Origin: Kaistella polysaccharea
GTDB lineage: Bacteria; Bacteroidota; Bacteroidia; Flavobacteriales; Weeksellaceae
Assembly (NCBI RefSeq): GCF_020410745.1
Contig: NZ_CP084528.1
Location: forward strand, 434,001 to 498,000
Direction: 5' to 3'
Length of the DNA stretch: 64,000 bases
The notes beneath the pieces were generated by a model that saw only the letters and a list, made by a program, of their open reading frames with translations, had not been told where the DNA came from and searched no databases. Shown piece by piece: positions 34,638 through 44,309 of the stretch. Position 1 is the stretch's first letter. Each line of letters starts with the position of its first letter. Both the position numbers and the translations under genes were made by a program.

Positions 34638-36185
34638 CTAATCAAAGCCACCATTACGAGTGGGTTCTTTAACTTCCGGCCATTTCATGGGTTCACCATT
34701 TCGGTCAAGTGGAAGTTTTATTTTTTCAGCCGATGCTTTTTCTGGATCTTCACTTGCCATATAAGTTAAGATGGCGATTGTTGCCACATTGCTTTTTACA
34801 TCATCAAATACTATTTTGTCATAAGTATCTCGATTCGTGTGCCACGTATAATTGCCATAACTCCAGCTGAGAGAACTCATACTAAAAGCTGGAACACCTG
34901 CTGAAACAAAAGAAGAATGGTCAGATCCTCCGCCGCTAGGAAAGCCTGGATAAGAAGTCTCTATATCTTTAGTAAGTTCTTTTGGAACAGCGCGTAGCCA
35001 TCTTCCCATATAATCATAGGAATTTAAAAAACCTTGGCCGCTGATATTTGCAATTCTTCCCGTTCCATTGTCCTGATTAAAAACAGCTTGCACATTTGGC
35101 ATTTGATCTTTGTGCGCCGAAACGTAGGCACGCGATCCATTCAACCCCTGTTCTTCACTTCCCCAAAGTCCTACGATAATTGTTCGCTTCGGATTTGGAT
35201 AATATTTTTTCAAAATTCGGGCTACTTCCATCATTGTAATGGTTCCTGTACCGTTGTCTGTAGCGCCAGTTCCACCGTCCCAAGAATCCAAATGGGCTGA
35301 AAGAATCACATATTCATTCGGTTTTTCGGAACCTTTGATTTCAGCTACGGTATTGAAAGTAGGAGCAGAACCTTTATCTTTTGATTGTGCATTCACTTTT
35401 AATTTTGGCGTTGTAGCGTGCTGAATCATTCTGTATAACTGACCGTACGCTTCCAGAGAAACATCAAAAACGGGGATCTTTTTTGTGCCGGCAGCAAAAA
35501 TTTTATTCACTCCAAATCCACGGGACCAATAAGACGACAGAATTCCCGCAGCACCAGCATTTTCTAATTTCGCATTTAAAGTTCGGGAAGTTTCTCCAGT
35601 GGTAGCGATTGATTTTCTCCACTCTTCAGCAGCCTCTGCAGATTCCTTTTTCATTTTTTCAAATGATTCCGGCGTGGCATATTCTTTCCAGTTATAATCG
35701 GGTCTACCGCTGGGTTGATATTGGGAAACCATGACCAATTTACCTTTCACTTTCGGTAACCATTGGTTGAATTCTTCTTTATTTTTAAAAATAGGCAGCA
35801 TCACTACATCTGCAGTAAGGCCTTTGGTTGATGTGGCAGGACTAAATGCCAACTGCATTCCTTCAATTGATTGTACATAAGGATAAACCATTTCAATCGT
35901 CGATGTTCCTCTTTCCCAGGATTTCCAATCGCCCCATTTTTCGTTTTTCGCCGCAATTCCCCAGTTTTCAAAACGTTTCACCGCCCATTCATGCGCCTGC
36001 TGCATTTTTGGACTGCCGACTAATCGGGGACCAATCCCATCCATCAGTTCATACGCCAGCGTTTCCAGCTGTGAATTTTTGTACGTTTCATCCATGATGG
36101 ATTGTACCATTTGGTCTTTGGTCTGCGCGTTTAAGCTGATTGCAAAAACGGTTGAAACCATCAATAACTTAGCATAATTCTTCAT
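34638..36185 (-). CDS. Secreted M28 family zinc peptidase (carboxypeptidase Q-like)
   Basis: 515 residues with a Sec signal peptide (MKNYAKLLMVSTVFAISLNAQ). A PA-domain insert lies around 130-270 (GKLVMVSQYQ, AGAAGILSS). The M28 co-catalytic zinc site is complete: HLDSWDGGTGATDNGTG (His, Asp near 295-305), GLWGSEEQGLNGS (catalytic Glu pair), FNQDNGTG and the final His in NYTWHTNRDTYD. It probably degrades peptides in the periplasm or outside the cell. Confidence 0.93.
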   Translation of the reverse strand: MKNYAKLLMVSTVFAISLNAQTKDQMVQSIMDETYKNSQLETLAYELMDGIGPRLVGSPKMQQAHEWAVKRFENWGIAAKNEKWGDWKSWERGTSTIEMVYPYVQSIEGMQLAFSPATSTKGLTADVVMLPIFKNKEEFNQWLPKVKGKLVMVSQYQPSGRPDYNWKEYATPESFEKMKKESAEAAEEWRKSIATTGETSRTLNAKLENAGAAGILSSYWSRGFGVNKIFAAGTKKIPVFDVSLEAYGQLYRMIQHATTPKLKVNAQSKDKGSAPTFNTVAEIKGSEKPNEYVILSAHLDSWDGGTGATDNGTGTITMMEVARILKKYYPNPKRTIIVGLWGSEEQGLNGSRAYVSAHKDQMPNVQAVFNQDNGTGRIANISGQGFLNSYDYMGRWLRAVPKELTKDIETSYPGFPSGGGSDHSSFVSAGVPAFSMSSLSWSYGNYTWHTNRDTYDKIVFDDVKSNVATIAILTYMASEDPEKASAEKIKLPLDRNGEPMKWPEVKEPTRNGGFD

Positions 36186-36314
36186 TGAAAATAAATTTCG
36201 GATGAAGATAATAAAATTTCAATGATAATAGTGCCTGACAGCGCGGAAAAGAAAAAGAGCCTTCCATCGTGATAAATCATAAATATTTTATATTTTTATA
36301 AAAAATACAGAATT

Positions 36315-36659
36315 ATGAACTTAATTATCAGATTACTCGTAACCGCAATCGTCGCGTTTCTTCTTACCAAAGTTTTAACCGGAGTCCATATCGACGGATT
36401 TTCTACAGCGTTAATTTTTGCCCTTATTTTAGGACTTTTGAATTTAATTGTAACTCCAATTCTGAAGATTTTAGGGTTGCCGTTAACGATTCTTACGCTC
36501 GGTCTTTTTTCATTGGTCATTAATGCATTGGTTGTTTTATTGGCGGCAAAATTTGTTTCAGGAATGTCGATTGACGGTTTTGGCTGGGCATTTATTTTCA
36601 GTATTGCACTTTCATTGATAACTTCTTTGCTTAGCAGTATTATTTCTCCGGGGAAATAA
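36315..36659 (+). CDS. Phage-holin-family (PF04020 type) membrane protein
   Basis: 114 residues, four hydrophobic helices. The sequence VTAIVAFLLTKVLTGVHIDG followed by ALIFALILGLLNLIVTPILK and PLTILTLGLFSLVINALVVL is diagnostic of this family. Despite its name it is a chromosomal membrane protein widespread in bacteria. There is no endolysin or other phage gene near it, so I do not read it as prophage. It may be cotranscribed with the M1 peptidase 43 bp downstream. Confidence 0.88.
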   Translation: MNLIIRLLVTAIVAFLLTKVLTGVHIDGFSTALIFALILGLLNLIVTPILKILGLPLTILTLGLFSLVINALVVLLAAKFVSGMSIDGFGWAFIFSIALSLITSLLSSIISPGK

Positions 36660-36701
36660 TTATGTAATTCAGTAAATTTCAAATCATTAATTAGTATACT
36701 T

Positions 36702-38591
36702 ATGGCGTTTTTAGGCTGTCCAAGATTTTGTAGAAGTGCAGTTTTTAGCGCTGTCTTTTTAATGTTGAGCAGTTTACTATTTGCGCAGGAATTATACATT
36801 CCTAGGAATATTGTTGAAGCCTATAATAATAAAACACGCTCCCTGGATGGAAAGCCTGGTGCAAATTACTGGCAGAATGGTGGAGATTATTCCATTAACT
36901 TTCATATTGATACTAATAAAAAAATCGTTTCTGGAAATGAGACGATCCAGTATCGAAATAACGCTCCGGATGTCTTAAAAACAATGGTTCTGAGATTTGT
37001 AAATAATGTTCATAAACCAACTTCCCCACGTGCTGCAAAAGTTTCTCCGGAGTTTTTAAGTGAAGGTTTACTGATAAAATCACTTTCTATAAATGGCGAT
37101 AAATACGACATCAATTCTAAATTTTGGGAGACCTTTTATGAATTGAAATTAAAGAATCCGCTTCTGGCCAAATCAACCAATATTATAAAAATAGAGTGGG
37201 AGTTTCCTTTATCAAAAGAAAGTGGAAGAGAAGGCCAAATTGATGATAAGACCTTTTTCTGTGCTTACGCATATCCGCGAATTTCGGTCTATGACGATTA
37301 TAACGGCTGGGACAAATTACCACATAACGGACGGCAGGAATTTTATAATGATTTTAATAATTACGAGGTATCCATCACGGCTCCGAAAAATTTCATTGTT
37401 TACGCAACGGGTATTTTTCAAAATCCTGAAGAAGTTTTGCAACCTAAAATTCTGGAAAAGTTTAAATTTTCGCTGACTTCAGACCAAGTCGTTCATGTCG
37501 CCACGAAAGACGAAGTCAATAACAATAAAGTCACGCAACAAAAACCTTTCAATACCTGGAAGTTTACAGCACAAAATATAAGCGATTTTACATTTGGTCT
37601 TAGTTCATCCTATAGTTGGGATGCGTCAAGCATACTTTTACCAACAAAAAGAGTCAGCACTCAGGCAGCTTATAATGCTGGAACTGCGGATTTTGAAAAA
37701 TATGTAGAATGGGAAAATTACAGCATTCACTGGTTTTCCACACACTGGCCTGGAATTGAATATCCCTTCCCAACCATGACGGCGTTTCAAGGGTACGCAG
37801 ATATGGAATACGCCATGATGGTGAACGATACGGCAATACCCGATAATTTTGCAGATTCCCGACAAACCGTAGATCACGAAATCGCACACACTTATTTCCC
37901 TTTTATGATGGGAACCAACGAAACGCGGTACGCCTTTATGGATGAAGGTTGGGTCACTGCCTTCGAATATTTGATTGGCGAAGCTGAAAATGGGAAAGCT
38001 TTTAATGATAAAATGTTTACCGATTTTCGTGTAAAAAGATATACCAGTGACACTTCGGCAGAAGAGGATCAACCTATAATTTCCATGAGCAGTCAATTGT
38101 CTGGAATGGGTTATGGCAGCAATGCGTACATTAAACCAGCGCTCGCTTATTTGGCTCTGAAAGATTTGCTTGGTGATGAAGTTTTTAAAAAATCGCTTCA
38201 TTATTATATGAATTCTTGGAAAGGAAAACATCCAACGCCTTGGGATTTTTTCTACAGCATGAATTTTGGTAGTGGTCAAAATTTAAATTGGTTCTGGAAC
38301 AACTGGTTTTTCAGTAATCATTATCTGGATTTAAAAATATCTTCCGCTGAAATATCAGATGATGATATCAATTTATCTCTTCAAAATGTTGGTGGATTTG
38401 CAATACCTTCGGATCTTAAGATTACGTATGAAGATGGTAGTTTTGATACCAAGCATTTGTCGCCTGAAATCTGGAAAAATGGGCCATTCTATCAGACAAA
38501 ATTTGAAATCAGCACGAAAGTAAAATCGATAAAAATCGATGGTGGAATTTTCATGGATTACACGCCGGCCGATAATGTAATAAATTATTAA
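36702..38591 (+). CDS. Secreted M1 family metallopeptidase
   Basis: 629 residues; signal sequence about 1-28 (FSAVFLMLSSLLFAQ). An N-terminal beta-sandwich domain is followed by the gluzincin core: VDHEIAHTYFPF gives HExxH near residue 390, and DEGWVTAFEYLIGE supplies the downstream zinc-ligand glutamate. The usual GxMEN motif of aminopeptidases is replaced by YADMEYAMMV. This fits the divergent M1 group of Bacteroidota, with possible aminopeptidase activity. The PH-domain gene follows by 10 bp. Confidence 0.9.
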   Translation: MAFLGCPRFCRSAVFSAVFLMLSSLLFAQELYIPRNIVEAYNNKTRSLDGKPGANYWQNGGDYSINFHIDTNKKIVSGNETIQYRNNAPDVLKTMVLRFVNNVHKPTSPRAAKVSPEFLSEGLLIKSLSINGDKYDINSKFWETFYELKLKNPLLAKSTNIIKIEWEFPLSKESGREGQIDDKTFFCAYAYPRISVYDDYNGWDKLPHNGRQEFYNDFNNYEVSITAPKNFIVYATGIFQNPEEVLQPKILEKFKFSLTSDQVVHVATKDEVNNNKVTQQKPFNTWKFTAQNISDFTFGLSSSYSWDASSILLPTKRVSTQAAYNAGTADFEKYVEWENYSIHWFSTHWPGIEYPFPTMTAFQGYADMEYAMMVNDTAIPDNFADSRQTVDHEIAHTYFPFMMGTNETRYAFMDEGWVTAFEYLIGEAENGKAFNDKMFTDFRVKRYTSDTSAEEDQPIISMSSQLSGMGYGSNAYIKPALAYLALKDLLGDEVFKKSLHYYMNSWKGKHPTPWDFFYSMNFGSGQNLNWFWNNWFFSNHYLDLKISSAEISDDDINLSLQNVGGFAIPSDLKITYEDGSFDTKHLSPEIWKNGPFYQTKFEISTKVKSIKIDGGIFMDYTPADNVINY

Positions 38592-38601
38592 AACCTTACA
38601 A

Positions 38602-39093
38602 ATGCAGGAATTTAAAACAGCAAAAATGGACGGCAAAACAAAAACCATCACCATTATTTTGATTATTTTTTTGATTTTCTTTCCAATAAGTTCTTTTTTC
38701 TTTCAACCACCTAAACCTACCATTTCCATCCTCAGTATCATCATCATGTACGGCGGAATCATTGTTGCTTATGGCTTTATTCCGAAAAGAATTGCACTTT
38801 CTGAAGACCAGATTTTAATAAAAAATTTATACGGCTCTATTCTTATCGACATTAATAATGTTACAGAAGTCCAGGCTTTTCGCAACCGCAGTTTAAATTT
38901 TCGGACTTTCGGCGTTGGAGGATTATTTGGCTATTTTGGTTTATTTAATGGTACCGATACCTGGTATGTGACGAATACGCAAAAACAAGTGAAGATCACG
39001 CTTAATAAAGGCAAAAATTACATGATCAGTCCCGAAAATCCCGATGAATTTATAAGTTCTCTCCTTAAATTAAGGGATAAAGAAGCGAATTAA
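38602..39093 (+). CDS. Membrane protein with bacterial PH-like domain
   Basis: 163 residues. Two N-terminal membrane helices (about 18-35 and 43-63) precede a PH-like beta domain (about 64-160: RIALSEDQILIKNLYGSILI, then NVTEVQAFRNRSL). It resembles the PF10882-type bacterial PH proteins. Its gene follows the M1 peptidase gene directly, so the two are likely cotranscribed. The function is unknown. Confidence 0.75.
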   Translation: MQEFKTAKMDGKTKTITIILIIFLIFFPISSFFFQPPKPTISILSIIIMYGGIIVAYGFIPKRIALSEDQILIKNLYGSILIDINNVTEVQAFRNRSLNFRTFGVGGLFGYFGLFNGTDTWYVTNTQKQVKITLNKGKNYMISPENPDEFISSLLKLRDKEAN

Positions 39094-39110
39094 TTTCCTG
39101 GACAATTCTC

Positions 39111-39118
39111 TATATTTG
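39111..39118 (+). promoter_or_regulatory. -7 promoter box of the S9 peptidase gene
   Basis: TATATTTG matches TAnnTTTG and lies 22 bp before the ATG. Confidence 0.6.
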
Positions 39119-39140
39119 TACGACTCAAAATAAATTTCTA

Positions 39141-41138
39141 ATGAAAATAAAAAATACATTGATTGCTCTTGCAGCACCATTTCTTATGAATGCACAGCAT
39201 GTTATGACTCCTGAAATTCTTTGGACTTTGAATAAAATTGGAGTTTCTGCAGTATCACCTGACCAAAACGCTTTAATTTATAGTATTGGTAAAACCGATC
39301 TGAAAACTGAAAAAACCAACAAGAAGAATTACTTTTTCAATATCAAAAATTCTGAAGCCACAGTTCTTGATTTGGGTAAAAAGTCTTTAATTCAGTGGGA
39401 CGATAACGGTATTTATGCGCAGGAAGGTGAAAAGCTTTATATTTCTAAAGATGCTGGAAAAACATGGGCTGAATTTTATACGATTGGTAAAGTTGATAAT
39501 ATTGTGATTTCTCCCGATGGTAAAAAAATCGCCTTCAGCAAAGAAGTTTTAATCGAAAAAGTGATGGGCAAAGAGAAGTACGACGACGTGCCGAAAACAA
39601 CTGCTCAAATTTATACCGATCTTAATCACCGACACTGGGACTATTTCAGCGAAGGAAAATACAATCACGTTTTTGTAGTCAATGTTTCTGAACCGGTTGA
39701 TTCAGCCAAAGATTTATTGGAAGGGAAACCGTATGATTCGCCCCAAAGACCATTTGGTGGCAGTGAAGATTTTGTCTGGAGTCCTGATTCTACACAATTG
39801 CTTTATGTAACAAAACCACTGAGTGGAAAAGAGTATGCAACTTCAACCAATACTGATATTTTTGCTTATAATTTATCTTCCGGAGCAGTAAAAAATGTTA
39901 CCGAAAGTAATAAAGGTTATGATGTTTCACCAAAGTTTTCGCCAGACGGAAAATATCTTTCCTGGTTATCGATGGAGCGGGAAGGTTATGAAGCCGATAA
40001 AAACGATATTAAAATTTTGGAATGGAAAACGGGCAAAGTTTCTAATCTTACTTCAAAGTGGGACGAAAGTGTTGCTGGATCTTTTTTCTGGGCAAAGGAC
40101 TCCAAAAATATTTTCTTTACAACGGCGTGGAGAGGCACCAATCAACTTTTCTCTTTAAATCCAAAAACAGCTAGAGTTAATCAGATCACCAGTGGTAATT
40201 TCGATGTGAATGATATTTACGCCCAGGATAAAAACACTTTATTGGTTTCCCGAACCGACATGAATCACAATGCTGATTTATTTAAAGTTGATCTCAGAAA
40301 AGGAACAATGACGCAAGTGACTGAGGTGAATAAAAAGAACTACGAAAATTTGACGCCGTCGAAAACCGAGCTGAAAATGGTGAAAACTACAGATGGTAAA
40401 GAAATGGGCGTGTGGTTTATTTACCCACCGAATTTTGATCCGGCGAAAAAATATCCAACCTTACTGTATTGTCAAGGTGGTCCGCAATCTGCGCTCACCC
40501 AGTTTTTTAGCACGAGATGGAATTTTGCTTTGATGGCAGCAAACGATTATATTATCGTTGCACCAAACCGCCGAGGAATGCCGGGTTGGGGCACGAAATG
40601 GAACGAGGATATTTCCAAAGATTGGGGCGGCCAACCGATGAGAGATTACCTTTCTGCTGCTGATTTTGCCAAAACATTGCCTTACGTAGATGGTGACCGA
40701 ATGGGCGCTGTAGGTGCGAGTTATGGTGGTTATAGTGTATTTATGTTGGCAGGAATTCATGAAAACCGTTTCAAAACATTTATCGCTCATGACGGACTTT
40801 TCGATATGAAATCCTGGTATTTAACGACCGAAGAATTGTGGTTCGCGAAATGGGATTTGGGTGGCTCTCCTTACGATATCCCAACGCCGAAAGCCTACAC
40901 CGTGTTCGATCCATCACAATACGTTAATAAATGGAACACTCCAATAATGATCATTCAAGGTGGAATAGATTATCGCGTTCCTTATGAGCAAGGTCAGGAA
41001 GCTTTTCAGGCGGCACAGTTGAAAGGTTTAAAATCTAAATTTCTTTATTTCCCGAATGAAAATCACTGGGTTTTACATCCACAGAATGGCCTGGTCTGGC
41101 AACGTGAATTTTTCTCCTGGTTGAAGGAAACATTTTAA
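39141..41138 (+). CDS. Secreted S9 family (acylaminoacyl/dipeptidyl) peptidase
   Basis: 665 residues with a short signal (MKIKNTLIALAAPFLMNAQ). A WD40-like beta-propeller (about 30-390) carries repeated motifs such as SPDGKKIAFSKE and SPDGKYLSWLS. An alpha/beta-hydrolase domain follows (about 400-665), with the nucleophile in GASYGGYSVFML (Ser near 526), Asp in GGIDYRVPYEQ and His in NENHWVLHP. It acts as a periplasmic oligopeptidase. A strong terminator follows. Confidence 0.93.
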   Translation: MKIKNTLIALAAPFLMNAQHVMTPEILWTLNKIGVSAVSPDQNALIYSIGKTDLKTEKTNKKNYFFNIKNSEATVLDLGKKSLIQWDDNGIYAQEGEKLYISKDAGKTWAEFYTIGKVDNIVISPDGKKIAFSKEVLIEKVMGKEKYDDVPKTTAQIYTDLNHRHWDYFSEGKYNHVFVVNVSEPVDSAKDLLEGKPYDSPQRPFGGSEDFVWSPDSTQLLYVTKPLSGKEYATSTNTDIFAYNLSSGAVKNVTESNKGYDVSPKFSPDGKYLSWLSMEREGYEADKNDIKILEWKTGKVSNLTSKWDESVAGSFFWAKDSKNIFFTTAWRGTNQLFSLNPKTARVNQITSGNFDVNDIYAQDKNTLLVSRTDMNHNADLFKVDLRKGTMTQVTEVNKKNYENLTPSKTELKMVKTTDGKEMGVWFIYPPNFDPAKKYPTLLYCQGGPQSALTQFFSTRWNFALMAANDYIIVAPNRRGMPGWGTKWNEDISKDWGGQPMRDYLSAADFAKTLPYVDGDRMGAVGASYGGYSVFMLAGIHENRFKTFIAHDGLFDMKSWYLTTEELWFAKWDLGGSPYDIPTPKAYTVFDPSQYVNKWNTPIMIIQGGIDYRVPYEQGQEAFQAAQLKGLKSKFLYFPNENHWVLHPQNGLVWQREFFSWLKETF

Positions 41139-41141
41139 CAA

Positions 41142-41177
41142 AAAGAAGTTCAGATTATTCTGAACTTCTTTTTTTTT
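41142..41177 (+). terminator. Intrinsic terminator after the S9 peptidase gene
   Basis: AAAGAAGTTCAG pairs perfectly with CTGAACTTCTTT around ATTATT and is followed by T8. Confidence 0.9.
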
Positions 41178-41252
41178 GTAATTTTTAAATTTGAATTTGT
41201 CTAATGAATCAGCCGCCAGATATTTTATTTTTAGCGTTTAAGCTTCTATAAA

Positions 41253-41801
41253 TTAAAGTTCCGCTTTAACTTTAAAACCTGCATTTATTTTCATTTTGAT
41301 TTGATCGGCGCTTACTTTATTTCCCTGAATTTCTATTATTAGCGAGTTTCTATCGCTTCGGAAATATTCTGCGATTTCCGCATCTGTAGTCGTGAAAATA
41401 ATTTCATTAGGATCCGTATTATTTTCTGCAGTCGCGATGAGTTTGTCTTGAAGATTACTGCCTTTAATATAAATCCGCGCATTTTTAATGACATCTAGTT
41501 TGTTTCCCAAAGTGGAACTTACGTAACTCACGCTCAGTTTGCTCAATTTTACAGACTTTAAATTTACAATTGAAAAATTGGGATTGTTAGCCTTAATTTC
41601 ATTGTTAAGATTAATATCCATATGGATTTCCGGCGCTTTCGTGTAAGAAGTTGTACTTACCGTCGCGAAGGGAACTTCAATCTGGGAACTGAAAGGAACC
41701 TCAAAGGGAGGCAAAACTTCCAATACTGAGTTTACGATTTCACGGCAGCTCATTACAAAGAACATTGTCAGTACACTGCTAAGAAGAATTAATTTTTTCA
41801 T
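41253..41801 (-). CDS. Lipoprotein, unknown function
   Basis: 182 residues. The lipoprotein signal ends at Cys19 (LTMFFVMSC). The mature part is beta-rich, with alternating hydrophobic strands (VNLKSVKLSKLSVSYVS, NSLIIEIQGNKVSADQIKMK). No family was recognised. It is monocistronic and divergent from the next secreted-protein gene. A lipidated periplasmic or outer-membrane location is inferred from the signal. Confidence 0.68.
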   Translation of the reverse strand: MKKLILLSSVLTMFFVMSCREIVNSVLEVLPPFEVPFSSQIEVPFATVSTTSYTKAPEIHMDINLNNEIKANNPNFSIVNLKSVKLSKLSVSYVSSTLGNKLDVIKNARIYIKGSNLQDKLIATAENNTDPNEIIFTTTDAEIAEYFRSDRNSLIIEIQGNKVSADQIKMKINAGFKVKAEL

Positions 41802-41862
41802 ATTTCAATTTTTTTAGTCCTCTGCATTTATCATTCCATTCAGATTTTTATTCGTAAAATTA

Positions 41863-41870
41863 TATATTTG
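41863..41870 (+). promoter_or_regulatory. -7 promoter box
   Basis: TATATTTG matches TAnnTTTG. It lies 61 bp before the ATG of the next gene. Confidence 0.5.
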
Positions 41871-41931
41871 TTTAAGATCTCTCTTTTATTTTAAAGGAAA
41901 TGGTATACTATAAATTCATAAAATATTCTCA

Positions 41932-42579
41932 ATGACAAAAATTTATGTGCTCTTTTTATTGTTGCTTTTTAGTAGAAGTTTTAGCCAAACTTATGAATTC
42001 GATTTTTTAACAAAGTATTCCATGGAAAATTTTAAAAATAAATCCACCTACGATTTTGTGAGTTATCATAATTCAGATGATTTTTCTTATGTGTTAAGGT
42101 TAAGAAAAACGGACTCAGATTTCACAGCAACAATTTATGATAGTCAAAGAAATTTAGCCCATGATTTTGATGTTATAGAATCAAAAGTTTCGGGAGAAAT
42201 TCAGTTTCAATTTAATTATATCACCAGTTCTAAAATGGAAAAAATTAAAGCTCCCAAAAATTACCGATATGAATTTTCTGAAATTTCACCCAATATACCC
42301 AAGATTATCGCTTTAAAAGTTTATCCTTCTAAGAGATCCAATAATCCAATAGCTGAATGTACCATCACTTTAGCGAATGCCAATAAAAATTTGATGCCAA
42401 TATACGGATCAGAAGTGTGTCATATTTCTAGAAATGACAACAATCCTATTTCAAATGCAGGTAATTATATCGTTTCAAAAACTGTAGCAAAAAATAAGAA
42501 CTATCAGTACGAAACTAAGCTGACAGAGTATAAGAATGTTAGTTTCAAAATCGTGGTTGGTGAAAAAACAGAATTGTAA
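41932..42579 (+). CDS. Secreted protein, unknown function
   Basis: 215 residues. A Sec signal (MTKIYVLFLLLLFSRSFSQ) is followed by a beta-rich domain beginning TYEFDFLTKYSME. The pattern of short charged and aromatic strands resembles GLPGLI-type or outer-membrane-lipoprotein-associated beta proteins of Flavobacteriia, but I cannot assign a family. It stands alone between the lipoprotein gene and queA. Confidence 0.62.
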   Translation: MTKIYVLFLLLLFSRSFSQTYEFDFLTKYSMENFKNKSTYDFVSYHNSDDFSYVLRLRKTDSDFTATIYDSQRNLAHDFDVIESKVSGEIQFQFNYITSSKMEKIKAPKNYRYEFSEISPNIPKIIALKVYPSKRSNNPIAECTITLANANKNLMPIYGSEVCHISRNDNNPISNAGNYIVSKTVAKNKNYQYETKLTEYKNVSFKIVVGEKTEL

Positions 42580-42687
42580 GTCAGCTAACTTTCTAAATTA
42601 TTTTAGATGGGTAAACGTTTTATTTTCATTTTAAATATCCTTAAAAATTCTTAAATAACCCTCAATAGTATTAAAGAGCGCATTTAC

Positions 42688-42718
42688 TTGACTTTGCCTT
42701 TTCAATGTCGTATATTTG
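42688..42718 (+). promoter_or_regulatory. Full -33/-7 promoter of queA
   Basis: TTG at 42688-42690, a 20-bp spacer, and TATATTTG at 42711-42718. Both boxes and the spacing fit the Bacteroidota consensus. The ATG follows 54 bp after the -7 box. Confidence 0.7.
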
Positions 42719-42772
42719 CAGACCGAAATTTCACAGGTTCGGACTTAATTTTTAAACCGTAATTTAAAAAGA

Positions 42773-43822
42773 ATGAAAACATCCCATTTTGACTTTGATC
42801 TTCCAGAAGAACTTTTAGCAGAACATCCATCCGTACATAGAGACGATGCTAAATTGATGGTTCTTAACCGCAAGACGCAAACTATAGAACATAAACTATT
42901 CAAAGATGTCGTAGATTATTTCGATGAGAAAGATCTCTTTATCTTCAACAATACCAAAGTATTCCCTGCAAGATTGTACGGAAACAAAGAAAAAACCGGT
43001 GCAAAAATCGAAGTTTTCTTATTAAGAGAATTGGATAAAGAAACCCGCGTTTGGGACGTATTGGTAGATCCAGCAAGAAAAATCAGAATCGGAAATAAAT
43101 TATTTTTCACCGAAGATGAAGGTTTGGTTGCAGAAGTAATCGATAATACGACTTCAAGAGGTAGAACTTTAAGATTTTTATACGATGGTTCTTATGAAGA
43201 ATTCCGTACGAAATTGAAAGAATTGGGTGAAACTCCACTACCGAAATATTTCAAAAGAGAAGTTGAGCCCGAAGATGCTGAACGTTACCAAACGATTTAT
43301 GCAAAACATGAAGGTGCCGTTGCGGCTCCAACAGCAGGTTTGCATTTCTCCAGACATCTCATGAAAAAATTAGAAATCAAAGGAATCGATTTTGCAGAAA
43401 TTACACTTCACGTTGGTTTAGGTACTTTCAATCCAATCGAAGTTGAAGATTTGTCAAAACATAAAATGGAATCTGAGGAAGCCATTATCGATCAGAAAAA
43501 CGCAGATATCATCAACAAAGCTGTAGCAGAAGGCAGAAGAGTGTGTGCTGTAGGAACTACAACCATGAGAACGATTGAAACATCAGTTTCTTCTAACCGA
43601 AAAATTGGACCGTATCACGGCTGGACGAATAAATTTATTTTTCCTCCGCACGACTTCGGTGTTGCAAACTGTATGATCACCAATTTCCACATGCCAAAAT
43701 CTACTTTAATGATGATGGTTGCAGCATTTGCAGGAAAAGATTTCCTAATGGAAGCTTACGCAGAAGCCATTAAGCATAAATATAAATTCTATTCTTACGG
43801 TGACGCCATGTTGATCATCTAA
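42773..43822 (+). CDS. queA: tRNA preQ1(34) S-adenosylmethionine ribosyltransferase-isomerase
   Basis: Transfers and isomerises the ribosyl group of SAM onto preQ1 at the tRNA wobble position, giving epoxyqueuosine. 349 residues, family length. The signatures are [14 protein letters not shown] at the start, [46 protein letters not shown] and the C-terminal [18 protein letters not shown]. The gene is followed by a four-helix-bundle gene and then rlmN. Confidence 0.96.
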   Translation: MKTSHFDFDLPEELLAEHPSVHRDDAKLMVLNRKTQTIEHKLFKDVVDYFDEKDLFIFNNTKVFPARLYGNKEKTGAKIEVFLLRELDKETRVWDVLVDPARKIRIGNKLFFTEDEGLVAEVIDNTTSRGRTLRFLYDGSYEEFRTKLKELGETPLPKYFKREVEPEDAERYQTIYAKHEGAVAAPTAGLHFSRHLMKKLEIKGIDFAEITLHVGLGTFNPIEVEDLSKHKMESEEAIIDQKNADIINKAVAEGRRVCAVGTTTMRTIETSVSSNRKIGPYHGWTNKFIFPPHDFGVANCMITNFHMPKSTLMMMVAAFAGKDFLMEAYAEAIKHKYKFYSYGDAMLII

Positions 43823-43830
43823 TTAAATAA

Positions 43831-43862
43831 AAGAGCCAGGTAAAAGCAAAAAGGATACTTGG
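43831..43862. repeat. Left flanking heptad-type repeat of the four-helix-bundle gene
   Basis: AAGAGCCAGGTAAAAGC followed by AAAAAGGATACTTGG. It shares the AGAGCC-A-GGTAAAAG core with the repeats at 4922 and is approximately mirrored by 44271-44301 on the other side of the gene. Confidence 0.6.
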
Positions 43863-43920
43863 AAACAAGATTATTTTTTAATTTCGAAAGGTTTATTTTA
43901 ATCGGTCAAAATTTTTTATA

Positions 43921-44268
43921 ATGAAAAAGAATGATTTATTAGAGCGAACCTTTTGGTCTGGAATTAATTGTCTTAAGTTTTTAAGAAAACTTCCAAATGA
44001 TTCTGAATATAGATTAATCAGATATCAATTGGGGAAATCTGCAACTTCAATTGGTGCTAATTATGAAGAATCTCAAGCTGGATCTTCCAAAGCAGATTTT
44101 AAAAATAAGGTTAAAATTTCTTTACGAGAATCAAGAGAATCCAACTATTGGTTGAGAGTAATTAAAGCACTCGATGAAAAACAAAATCAAGAATTGGATG
44201 ACTTACTTGCTGAAAGTACAGAATTAAAAAACATTTTTGGTGCGATCGTAAATAACACGAAGCTCTAA
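43921..44268 (+). CDS. Four-helix-bundle protein (23S rRNA-intervening-sequence protein family)
   Basis: 115 residues, all alpha. The family signature is visible: YRLIRYQLGKSATSIGANYE followed by ESQAGSSKADFKNKVKISL and RESRESNYWLRVI. The family (IVP/S23, TIGR02436-like) was first seen inside 23S rRNA intervening sequences and also includes accessory proteins of diversity-generating retroelements; the cellular role is unclear. No rRNA or reverse transcriptase is nearby. The gene lies between queA and rlmN and is bracketed by inverted repeat copies, which suggests acquisition as a small cassette. Confidence 0.88.
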   Translation: MKKNDLLERTFWSGINCLKFLRKLPNDSEYRLIRYQLGKSATSIGANYEESQAGSSKADFKNKVKISLRESRESNYWLRVIKALDEKQNQELDDLLAESTELKNIFGAIVNNTKL

Positions 44269-44270
44269 AA

Positions 44271-44301
44271 CTTTTACCATTTACCTTTTTACTTGGCTCT
44301 T
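44271..44301. repeat. Right flanking heptad-type repeat, inverted
   Basis: Read on the minus strand it begins AAGAGCCAAGTAAAAAGG. This is the inverted counterpart of 43831-43862 and is again periodic in seven bases. It ends 8 bp before the rlmN start. Confidence 0.6.
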
Positions 44302-44309
44302 ATTATATT

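Noticed and set aside
36315-36659. Prophage remnant suggested by a holin-family gene
   Set aside because: The PF04020 family is common on bacterial chromosomes and no other phage gene is nearby.
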